From: Lachnospiraceae bacterium | Lineage (GTDB): Bacteria; Bacillota; Clostridia; Lachnospirales; Lachnospiraceae | Direction: 5' to 3' | Assembly: GCA_009787745.1 (NCBI GenBank) | Contig: WQST01000100.1 | Location: 1-8,372, forward strand | Length of the DNA: 8,372 nucleotides | Shown here: one piece after another, positions 1 through 6,349 of the stretch | Layout of the letters: each line of letters opens with the position of its first letter | Numbering within the stretch: position 1 is the first letter of the stretch | The notes under the pieces: model-generated | Database searches by the model: none | What the model saw: the letters and a program-made list of their open reading frames with translations, nothing else | Told to the model about the DNA's origin: nothing | Position numbers and translations under genes: made by a program

Positions 1-1
1 C

Positions 2-1102
2 ACAGGCTTAGAGTTTTCCCATGTGGCGGGCGAACTTTTTTCCAAATATGAAAAAGATAATATGCGGGGCATTATCATCGACTCAAACGGATATGTCCAT
101 ATGGACAGTTCGTTGATGGATAACCGCGAATTTTTGCATCAGGATTATTCGCCGCCGATTACGGATTTAATCAATGACCCGAAAGTATTATCAGCGCTTA
201 ATTCATATCTTGACGCGAAGTCTGAAAAAGAGCGTTTTGATGAAATAATAAATATCGTGTCGTCTTCGGATACATATCGCTATATAACGGTTTCACCGAT
301 TCATAATACTGATTGGTCGGTAATTATTTTATCAGGTTCATTGGCATTTTTTGACCGCTCGCAATTTTTACCCGTCGCGATTATTATCCTCATCCTTTTG
401 CTTCTCTTTGCCGCTGTTACCAGTATTTTTAATTATCGTTTGATTTTTCGGCCGTTAAATAAACTTAGTATAAGCCTCGATACCCTTAAGGACGAAATGG
501 GCGGTGAAATATACGGGCTTAAACGGAACGATGAAATAGGTTATCTGGCGCAAACAATTAATGATTTGTTTAACAAAGCCAATTTGGACGCTTTGACAGG
601 GATATACAACCGCCGTTTTATGGAAAATAACCTTGATCATACGATGGAAATCCTGAAGCGGAGTAATAGTAACTTAAGTGTTTTGATGATTGATATTGAT
701 TTTTTTAAGAAGTATAATGATACTTACGGTCATAAGCAGGGGGATGCCTGCCTTAAGGAAGTCGCCGGGGTGATGGCTGCGACTGCCCAAAGAACCATCG
801 ATTTCGCCGCCCGTTACGGCGGTGAGGAATTTATCGTCGTTCTGCCGAGTACGGATGAAAACGGCGCAAGAGTTATCGCCGAAGAGTTGCTTTCAGGGGT
901 TAGGGGGCTAGAAATTCCCCATTCAGGCAATGCCGCCGCCCCGCATGTAACCGTTTCGGTCGGAATTACGACAGGTAAAGTTTTAAGCGGTCAGAGCTGG
1001 GGCGATTATGTGAAATGTGCTGATGAAGCGTTATATATTTCCAAAAATAGCGGGCGTAATCGGTGTTCATTTAAAATGTTAGGAGGTGATAGTGCAAATT
1101 AA
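2..1102 (+). CDS. Membrane-bound diguanylate cyclase (Cache-like sensor, HAMP, GGDEF), 5'-truncated by window edge
   Basis: Makes cyclic di-GMP from two GTP. The frame is open to the left edge, so the true start lies outside the window; the GTG at 23 is internal. Residues are numbered from that GTG. Residues 1-110 look like the distal part of an extracytoplasmic Cache-type sensor, ending in a TDWSVIILS strand. One membrane helix follows at about 115-138 and a HAMP-like linker at about 139-185. The GGDEF domain covers about 188-350: LDALTGIYNRR at 188-198, metal-binding Asp in MIDIDFF (D224, D226), YNDTYGHKQGD at 231-241, and the intact catalytic GGEEF at 266-270. An inhibitory I-site RxxD is present at R257-D260 with the usual spacing, so the enzyme is probably active and product-inhibited. 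The first membrane helix is presumably upstream. The sensed ligand is unknown. It ends 47 bp before the next gene. The family call is firm; the Cache assignment is inferred from position and pattern. Confidence 0.93.
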   Translation, partial: TGLEFSHVAGELFSKYEKDNMRGIIIDSNGYVHMDSSLMDNREFLHQDYSPPITDLINDPKVLSALNSYLDAKSEKERFDEIINIVSSSDTYRYITVSPIHNTDWSVIILSGSLAFFDRSQFLPVAIIILILLLLFAAVTSIFNYRLIFRPLNKLSISLDTLKDEMGGEIYGLKRNDEIGYLAQTINDLFNKANLDALTGIYNRRFMENNLDHTMEILKRSNSNLSVLMIDIDFFKKYNDTYGHKQGDACLKEVAGVMAATAQRTIDFAARYGGEEFIVVLPSTDENGARVIAEELLSGVRGLEIPHSGNAAAPHVTVSVGITTGKVLSGQSWGDYVKCADEALYISKNSGRNRCSFKMLGGDSAN

Positions 1103-1136
1103 TAGTTAGGAAGTGTCGTTTATTTACCCAACAATG

Positions 1137-1144
1137 AAAAGGAG
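1137..1144 (+). promoter_or_regulatory. Ribosome binding site of the Hrb-type gene
   Basis: AAAAGGAG lies 5 bases before the ATG at 1150. It is a strong Shine-Dalgarno match and fixes the start of the flavin/rubredoxin gene. No convincing -35/-10 pair is visible in the 47-bp gap, so the gene may be read through from the cyclase gene. Confidence 0.75.
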
Positions 1145-1149
1145 AATTT

Positions 1150-1776
1150 ATGGGAAATGAAGCTTTATTTAAAATAAGCTACGGCTTATTTGTTTTATCG
1201 GCAGAGGAAGACGGACGGGATAATGCATGTATTGTTAACACTTTTTTGCAGATAACCAGTAGTGACCCGATAACTTGTGTAATCAGTGTTAATAAGCAGA
1301 ATTTCACCCATGATATGATTGCCAAAACGAAGAAATTTAATCTTTCGGTGCTTTCTACACAGGCTTCGTTTGAGATGTTTAAGCGCTTTGGTTTTCAATC
1401 GGGGCGGACGGCGGATAAGTTAAGCGGTTATGAAAATAATACTGCGCGCAGTTCAAACGGCGTGATTTATATAACTGAAAGTACAAATGCTTATTTGTCT
1501 TTTGATGTTACCGATATGGCGGATTTTAATTCCCACACAGTATTTACCGCGGTATTAACCGAAAGTGATGTTCTTAACAATAATGAAAGCCTAACTTATA
1601 GTTATTATCATCAAAACATAAAGCCGAAACCGCAGGCAAAGCCGCAGGATGAGAAAAACAATCCGGGGTGGCGTTGTAAAATTTGCGGTCATGTATATGA
1701 AGGCGAGACATTGCCGTCTGATTATATTTGCCCGCTTTGTAAGCATGGCGCCGAGGATTTTGAAGCAATAGTTTAG
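1150..1776 (+). CDS. hrb: High-molecular-weight rubredoxin (Hrb): flavin reductase-like domain fused to short rubredoxin
   Basis: Two-domain redox protein of anaerobic Clostridia. Residues 1-155 are a flavin reductase-like FMN-binding domain with the Hrb pattern: ISYGLFVLS near the start, ACIVNTFLQIT at about 26-36, KQNFTHDMI at 49-57, RFGFQSGRTADK at 79-90, and a C-terminal SLTYSYYHQN. A Pro/Lys-rich linker covers about 157-172. A rubredoxin domain follows with iron ligands C176, C179, C194 and C197. Only 14 residues separate the two CxxC pairs, so this is the short rubrerythrin-type rubredoxin, ending in CPLCKHGAEDFE. In Moorella, Hrb carries electrons from NADH oxidoreductase to a flavodiiron protein that reduces O2 or NO; the same role here is inference. 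No such partner is in the window. There is no signal peptide, so it is cytosolic. The length of 208 residues suits the family. Confidence 0.92.
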   Translation: MGNEALFKISYGLFVLSAEEDGRDNACIVNTFLQITSSDPITCVISVNKQNFTHDMIAKTKKFNLSVLSTQASFEMFKRFGFQSGRTADKLSGYENNTARSSNGVIYITESTNAYLSFDVTDMADFNSHTVFTAVLTESDVLNNNESLTYSYYHQNIKPKPQAKPQDEKNNPGWRCKICGHVYEGETLPSDYICPLCKHGAEDFEAIV

Positions 1777-1783
1777 AAATTTT

Positions 1784-1863
1784 TGTTATTCCGGGAAGCG
1801 AAGAATCTTACGTTAAGCGATAAATGAACGTGAGATCCTTCGTTTTACGCTTAGAATAATAAA
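1784..1863. repeat. Degenerate palindromic intergenic repeat (MITE-like)
   Basis: Nearly all of the gap between hrb and the GH3 gene is an inverted repeat. The inner stem pairs CGAAGAATCTTACGTT (1799-1814) with AACGTGAGATCCTTCG (1827-1842): 16 positions with one A-C mismatch and one G-T wobble, around a 12-base loop. The outer ends also match: TGTTATTC at the left against GAATAATA at the right, with a few bases missing from the left arm. The arms resemble the dispersed repeat beginning TGTCATTCTGAGCGAAG and continuing CGAAGAATCT, which I recall from many bacterial genomes. There is no U-tract directly after the stem, so it is not a textbook terminator, although an RNA hairpin could form on either strand. 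Confidence 0.65.
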
Positions 1864-1888
1864 CATTTATCAATTTTTTCTTGTAGAA

Positions 1889-4714
1889 ATGTCCAAACCG
1901 GAATATAATATCTTTAGCGTAAAGAATTTGAGGGTACATGAGGATAAGTTTATGAGTGGTGTTGTTGCGGGATTTGCTCAGGTTGCGGCGATGGCGGCGG
2001 CTGAAGGTGCGGTTTTACTTAAGAATGAAAGGAATATTTTACCGCTTGGGAAAAGTGAGAAGGTTTCATTATTTGGGCGGTGTCAGATAGATTATTATTG
2101 TTGCGGTACGGGTTCGGGCGGGATGGTTAATGCCGCCTATAAGACGAATCCGCTTTCTGCGCTCAGAGCAAGCGGCGATATCGTGAATGAAGAATTAGCC
2201 GCTGTTTATGAAGCGTGGGTTAAGCTAAATCCTGCCTACATAGGGGATGGCAGTTTTGCTTCGGAACCGTGGTTTCAGGAGGAAATGCCCCTTACGGATG
2301 ATATCGTTAAAGCGGCACGGCATAAGTCGGCGAAGGCGATTATTATCATCGGGCGGACAGCGGGAGAAGAAAAGGATAATCAGGAAACGCCGGGAAGCCT
2401 TTTGTTTACGGAAAAAGAAGAGGCAATGATTTCGGCAGTGACGGCGCATTTTTCGGATGTTTGTTTGATTCTTAATGTTTCGAATATTATTGATTTCGGT
2501 TTTATAAAAAAATTCGGTGAGAAACTCGGCGCTTTAATGATTCCCTGGCATGGGGGTCAGGAAGGCGGACGTGCTGTTTGTGATTTGTTGCTTGGTAAGA
2601 TAAGCCCGAGCGGGAAGCTGCCTGATACGATTGCATCGGGGATAAAGGATTATCCGTCGTCGCCTTATTACGGAGATGAAATCAGAAATTTTTATGTTGA
2701 GGATATTTATGTCGGTTATCGTTATTTCGAGACTTTTTGTCCTGAAAAAGTGCTGTATGAGTTCGGCTATGGTTTATCATATACGGACTTTGAGGTAGAG
2801 ACGGTTGCGGCGGATTTAAAGGACGATAAGTTAACGATAAAAGTCAAGGTTACAAATATCGGCAGTAATTATGCAGGAAAAGAGGTCGTTCAGATATATT
2901 TTGCGGCTCCGCAGGGTAAGCTTGGGAAGCCGGCGAAACAGTTAATCGATTACCGGAAAACCGGGTTGCTTAAGCCGAATGAAGCGCAGGAGTTATCATT
3001 TACGGTTAGATTAAATGAAATGTGTTCATATGACGACGGCGGGGTAACGGGTTTTAAGTCGGCCTATGTCTTAGAAGCGGGGGATTATGAAATTTTCATG
3101 GGCGTAAGCGTTAGGAAATGCACCCGGATATCCGCTTTCAGCGTGCCGGAAACACGCGTCGTTACCCGGCTATCTGAAGCTTTGGCGCCTGAAAAAGACT
3201 TTCAGCGAATGAAACCGGGACAGCTTAAAGATAATGGTACCTACGAACTTATTTTTGAGGACGTCCCGAAGAAAACAATTGATATACGGAAACGGATTGC
3301 GGAAAATTTACCGGAAGCGATTACCCAAACAGGGGATAAAGGCATTAAGCTTATTGATGTTCATACGGGTAAGGCTGACTTAGAAGATTTTATTGCCCAG
3401 CTTAATAATCATGAGTTGGCGGCATTGGTAAGGGGTGAGGGGCTTGGGCATCCTGAAGTAATGGAAGGGACGACGTCGGCTTTCGGCGGTGTCAGTGAAA
3501 GTCTGCTTAATTATGGGGTTCCGATAGCTTGTACCGCGGACGGGCCATCGGGGATTCGGCTGGACGGCGGACATACCGCGACATTGATGCCGATCGGGAC
3601 TTTGCTTTCAGCCGGCTTCAATGATGAACTGGTTAGCGAATTATATGAATATGAAGGGCGCGAATGTGCCGGATATGAGATTGATACCTTATTAGGCCCC
3701 GGGATGAATATCCATCGGAACCCGCGCAATGGGCGTAATTTCGAATACTATTCGGAAGAAGCGCTTCTGACAGGGCGAATTGCCGCCGCGGTAACGAAGG
3801 GCTTAGTTGAAGGGGGATGTACGGGAACGATTAAGCATTTCGCTTGCAACAATCAAGAGATTAAGCGGACACAAGCGGATTCGGTCGTTTCGGAACGGGC
3901 GCTTCGGGAAGTTTATTTACGCGGATTCGAGATTGCCGTAAAATATGGCTATGTTGATTCGCTGATGACTTCTTATAATCCGCTGAACGGACATTGGACG
4001 GCGTCTAATTATGACTTGCTGATGACAATTCTTCGGGGAGAGTGGGAATATGAAGGAATCGTCATGACGGACTGGTGGGCGGTGATGAATAATGTCGAAG
4101 ACGGCGGGGAACCTGCGGGTAATAAACTTCGCGATATGGTACGTGCGGGCAACGACTTATATATGGTGGTTAATAATTATGGCGCCGCTTTAAATTCCGC
4201 CGAGGATGATATAGAAGAATCACTTGAAACCGGGACTTTGACACTCGGCGAACTACAGGCACGGGCGAAGAGTATTTTATTTTTCCTTTCGGAGTCAGGG
4301 GCAATCCACCGTAAGTTTGTTACGAAGATGAAGATTGTTGATTTAGAGCCGCTTGATGCGGAAATCGTTGGCGACCTTGCAAAAGATGTGCCGGAAGAGG
4401 AGACCGGGAAAGAACCGATAACTTATGACGTTCCTGTTGTTATGGGTGAAAACATTTTCTTTGAAGTTAAAGTACCGGGCGATTATATGGTTATTGCGCA
4501 TTTATATTCTAAAAGCTTTGTTACCGATCAGGTTGCATGTGAATTGTATATAAATGATGAGTTCATTTCACTTATACCGGGACGCGGGACACTTGATAAA
4601 TGGTTGTCACAGGCGATCATTAAGGTGAGATTGGAATGCGGGCTTTATTGCTTACGGGTAACCGAAAAAAGAGCGCATTTGCTCGTTGATAATATTCATT
4701 TTAGACCTCTTTAA
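1889..4714 (+). CDS. Family 3 glycoside hydrolase with permuted domain order (beta-glucosidase-like)
   Basis: Retaining beta-glycosidase that probably removes terminal glucose or xylose from beta-linked oligosaccharides. Domain order is reversed relative to most GH3 enzymes. The C-terminal-type alpha/beta sandwich comes first (about 30-290), with EGAVLLKNE, RTAGEEKDN (candidate acid/base E160) and HGGQEGG. FGYGLSYTDF at 292-301 leads into a fibronectin-III-like domain (about 303-415). The (beta/alpha)8 domain is at about 505-800 with DGPSGIR at 551-557, IHRNPRNGRNFEYYSEE at 608-624, KHF at 649-651 and nucleophile D728 in MTDWWA. Ruminococcus albus and Butyrivibrio enzymes share this order. 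A beta-rich tail of about 90 residues (850-941) resembles a carbohydrate-binding fold. There is no signal peptide, so it is probably cytoplasmic and acts on imported sugars; no transporter is in the window. The ATG at 1889 lacks a Shine-Dalgarno sequence, whereas Met22 at 1952 has one, so the start is uncertain. Substrate cannot be read from sequence. Confidence 0.93.
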   Translation: MSKPEYNIFSVKNLRVHEDKFMSGVVAGFAQVAAMAAAEGAVLLKNERNILPLGKSEKVSLFGRCQIDYYCCGTGSGGMVNAAYKTNPLSALRASGDIVNEELAAVYEAWVKLNPAYIGDGSFASEPWFQEEMPLTDDIVKAARHKSAKAIIIIGRTAGEEKDNQETPGSLLFTEKEEAMISAVTAHFSDVCLILNVSNIIDFGFIKKFGEKLGALMIPWHGGQEGGRAVCDLLLGKISPSGKLPDTIASGIKDYPSSPYYGDEIRNFYVEDIYVGYRYFETFCPEKVLYEFGYGLSYTDFEVETVAADLKDDKLTIKVKVTNIGSNYAGKEVVQIYFAAPQGKLGKPAKQLIDYRKTGLLKPNEAQELSFTVRLNEMCSYDDGGVTGFKSAYVLEAGDYEIFMGVSVRKCTRISAFSVPETRVVTRLSEALAPEKDFQRMKPGQLKDNGTYELIFEDVPKKTIDIRKRIAENLPEAITQTGDKGIKLIDVHTGKADLEDFIAQLNNHELAALVRGEGLGHPEVMEGTTSAFGGVSESLLNYGVPIACTADGPSGIRLDGGHTATLMPIGTLLSAGFNDELVSELYEYEGRECAGYEIDTLLGPGMNIHRNPRNGRNFEYYSEEALLTGRIAAAVTKGLVEGGCTGTIKHFACNNQEIKRTQADSVVSERALREVYLRGFEIAVKYGYVDSLMTSYNPLNGHWTASNYDLLMTILRGEWEYEGIVMTDWWAVMNNVEDGGEPAGNKLRDMVRAGNDLYMVVNNYGAALNSAEDDIEESLETGTLTLGELQARAKSILFFLSESGAIHRKFVTKMKIVDLEPLDAEIVGDLAKDVPEEETGKEPITYDVPVVMGENIFFEVKVPGDYMVIAHLYSKSFVTDQVACELYINDEFISLIPGRGTLDKWLSQAIIKVRLECGLYCLRVTEKRAHLLVDNIHFRPL
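1940..1944 (+). promoter_or_regulatory. Possible ribosome binding site for an alternative GH3 start at 1952
   Basis: GAGGA sits 7 bases before an in-frame ATG at 1952 (Met22 of the long form). The upstream ATG at 1889 is preceded by a T-rich run and TTGTAGAA, with no purine-rich site. The first 21 residues carry no recognisable GH3 motif, so the 920-residue form is a realistic alternative. Confidence 0.35.
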
Positions 4715-4716
4715 GA

Positions 4717-4745
4717 GAGTTCTTCGCCTTCGGCTCAAAGTGATA
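4717..4745. repeat. Half-length relative of the 1784-1863 palindromic repeat
   Basis: TTCTTCGCCTTCGGCTCA (4720-4737) followed by AAGTGATA resembles, in reverse orientation, the TGTCATTCTGAGCGAAG-type arm seen at 1784-1863. Only one arm is recognisable. It contains the short hairpin GCC-TTC-GGC but no following T-run. It starts 3 bases after the GH3 stop codon. Both flanks of the GH3 gene therefore carry copies of one repeat family. Confidence 0.45.
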
Positions 4746-4785
4746 GGGTGGGCAAAAGAATAAATAACAATAAACGGAGACTTGT

Positions 4786-5535
4786 ATGTATAACGAATTA
4801 CTAAAAATTGGCCCTGTTACGCTTCATGGTTATGGTCTGATGATCGGAATTGGGATTTTTGTGTGTTTTTCCATGGCGGACCGGCGGGCGAAAAAGCTGG
4901 GGCTTGATCCTGATGTTATTTTTAATGTCGGCTTTATATCAGTTATTTTTGGCTTTATTTCGTCTAAACTATTCTTTTTGATGCTTAGTTTGCCTGATAT
5001 TATTAGAAATGGCGGCTTTTGGAAGGCTTTAAGCGGTAATGGTTTTATTGTTTACGGCGGACTTACAGGCGGTGTAATAACAGCGATTATTTATTTGCGG
5101 ATTAAGAAAATTCCCTTTTTGCCATATTTTGATTTGGCGGCGCCTTCAATGGTTGTGGCGCAGGCAATCGGGCGCTTGGGTTGTTTTTTGGCAGGGTGTT
5201 GCTATGGGCGGGAGACGGATTCGCGCTTCGGGATTATGTTCCAAAATTCATCATCGGCGCCTAATGGGGTCAATCTGATACCGACGCAATTGATTTCCAG
5301 TTTCGGCGATTTTGTGATTATGTTCGTTTTGCTTTGGTATGCGAAAAAGAAACCGAAAGCAGGAAGGGTCGGGGCTTTATATATTATCCTTTATGCCGTC
5401 GGGCGCTTCTTCGTGGAGATGCTTAGAAATGATTACCGCGGTGCTTTGGGAGTGTTATCGACTTCGCAATTAATATCAATATTAATGCTGATTCCCGGGA
5501 TATGGTTGTTCGTTGGGGCTAAGTCCAAAGAATAA
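4786..5535 (+). CDS. lgt: Prolipoprotein diacylglyceryl transferase (Lgt), cysteine-variant signature
   Basis: Integral membrane enzyme that moves diacylglycerol from phosphatidylglycerol to the lipobox cysteine of prolipoproteins, the first step of lipoprotein maturation. The 249 residues form several hydrophobic segments, consistent with the seven-helix Lgt fold. Motifs in order: HGYGLMIGIGI at 14-24, FIVYGGLTGG at 87-96, GRLGCFLAGCCYG at 129-141, PTQLISS at 166-172, GRFFVEMLRND at 206-216. The arginine of the signature (R130) and the later R207/E211 pair are kept. By alignment to the E. coli GRxGNFxNGExxG motif, the Asn is C133 and the Glu is C138. This GCFxxGCCYG form is, as I recall, common in Clostridia, so activity is still likely. 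CGGAGA at 4775-4780 is a good ribosome binding site 5 bases before the ATG. It is the first gene of a tight four-gene cluster. Confidence 0.93.
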   Translation: MYNELLKIGPVTLHGYGLMIGIGIFVCFSMADRRAKKLGLDPDVIFNVGFISVIFGFISSKLFFLMLSLPDIIRNGGFWKALSGNGFIVYGGLTGGVITAIIYLRIKKIPFLPYFDLAAPSMVVAQAIGRLGCFLAGCCYGRETDSRFGIMFQNSSSAPNGVNLIPTQLISSFGDFVIMFVLLWYAKKKPKAGRVGALYIILYAVGRFFVEMLRNDYRGALGVLSTSQLISILMLIPGIWLFVGAKSKE

Positions 5536-5562
5536 TGCTAAGTTGCAAAGCGAGTGAAGATA

Positions 5563-5784
5563 ATGGATAAAAAGACTTTTAATGAAAAGCTTGCCCGAAT
5601 TAATGAACTTTACCATAAATCGCAGGGCGAGGGGTTAACAGACTCAGAAAAAGAAGAGCAGGCTTTGCTCAGAAAAGAATATGTCGCTAATTTTCGGGCG
5701 AATTTGCGCTCTCAGTTAGACAACATTGATTTCGTGGAAGCTGACGGTACGATTACTTCGGCGAAAAAAATAAAAGATGAATGA
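5563..5784 (+). CDS. DUF896 (YnzC-like) small protein
   Basis: Small cytosolic protein of 73 residues. The family pattern is clear: FNEKLARINELYHKSQ near the N-terminus, GLTDSEKEEQALLRKEYV in the middle forming a helical hairpin, then FRANLRSQLDNIDFVEADG. DUF896 proteins such as Bacillus YnzC are short helical proteins, common in Bacillota, without an established biochemical role; none is assigned here. I chose the ATG at 5563 over the in-frame GTG at 5554 because it gives MDKKTFNEKLARINEL, the usual N-terminus length. Neither start has a strong Shine-Dalgarno sequence (only GAG or GAAG nearby), so expression may depend on read-through from lgt, 27 bp upstream. Its 3' end overlaps the next gene by 8 bp. 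Confidence 0.85.
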   Translation: MDKKTFNEKLARINELYHKSQGEGLTDSEKEEQALLRKEYVANFRANLRSQLDNIDFVEADGTITSAKKIKDE

Positions 5785-6334
5785 AAAGAAAGACTTGCGG
5801 CTTTTGTATCTTAAGCATCGTGATTCCTTAAGTGAAGCTGATTTAAATGAAAAAAGTGAAATAATCATCGGCAAGTTAGTTTCACTTGACCTTTATAAGC
5901 AAGCGGATACAGTTTTGACATATCTTGATTTTAGGAGTGAAGTCAGAACTACTGATTTCGTAAAGCGTGTTCTTTCAGGTCAGGGGAAAAGGGTTTTTGT
6001 CCCTAAAGTCAAGGGAGAAGAACTTGAATTTGGGGAGATTTCGACATTAGAAGAACTTGAAATTGGTTATCAGGGTCTTAGAGAACCTATTTTTATTAAT
6101 AGTGCGACGGTTGACTTTAATAATTGCTTATGTGTTATTCCCGGGGCGGTTTTTGACAAGAATCGCGGAAGAATTGGTTATGGGAAAGGGTATTACGACC
6201 GCTTTTTAGCAAAATATCCGTTAACCACGAAGATTGCTTTATGCTTTGATTGCCAGATTGCACCGTATGTACCTATTGATAGCAATGATGTAAAACCGGA
6301 TTTGATTATAACAGAAAGTATAATATTTAACTAA
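5777..6334 (+). CDS. ygfA: 5-formyltetrahydrofolate cyclo-ligase
   Basis: ATP-dependent cytosolic enzyme (also called MTHFS, FthC or Fau) that converts 5-formyltetrahydrofolate to 5,10-methenyltetrahydrofolate, returning the stored or inhibitory folate to the one-carbon pool. At 185 residues it has the normal family length. The diagnostic motif GRIGYGKGYYDRFL lies at 131-144 and forms part of the nucleotide/metal site. An N-terminal basic helix with RLLYLKHRDSLS at 8-19, VLTYLDFRSEVRT at 46-58, RVFVPKV at 72-78 and the central LREPI at 101-105 also fit. The ATG overlaps the end of the DUF896 gene by 8 bp and has no good ribosome binding site of its own, suggesting translational coupling. The proA start is 15 bp downstream of its stop. 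Confidence 0.94.
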   Translation: MNEKKDLRLLYLKHRDSLSEADLNEKSEIIIGKLVSLDLYKQADTVLTYLDFRSEVRTTDFVKRVLSGQGKRVFVPKVKGEELEFGEISTLEELEIGYQGLREPIFINSATVDFNNCLCVIPGAVFDKNRGRIGYGKGYYDRFLAKYPLTTKIALCFDCQIAPYVPIDSNDVKPDLIITESIIFN

Positions 6335-6349
6335 AAGAAAGGATCACGT

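Noticed and set aside
23..25. GTG as the start of the diguanylate cyclase gene
   Set aside because: The frame is open from position 2 to the left edge and the sensor domain would lack its first membrane helix, so the GTG is internal and the gene is cut by the window.
4724..4735. GCC-TTC-GGC hairpin as a GH3 terminator
   Set aside because: The stem is only 3 bp with no following T-run; it is better explained as part of the degenerate repeat arm.
6319..6324. Perfect TATAAT about 25 bases before the proA start, as an internal promoter
   Set aside because: There is no acceptable -35 at 16-18 bases upstream and no extended -10 TG. It lies in AT-rich coding sequence at the end of the cyclo-ligase gene, so it could be chance.
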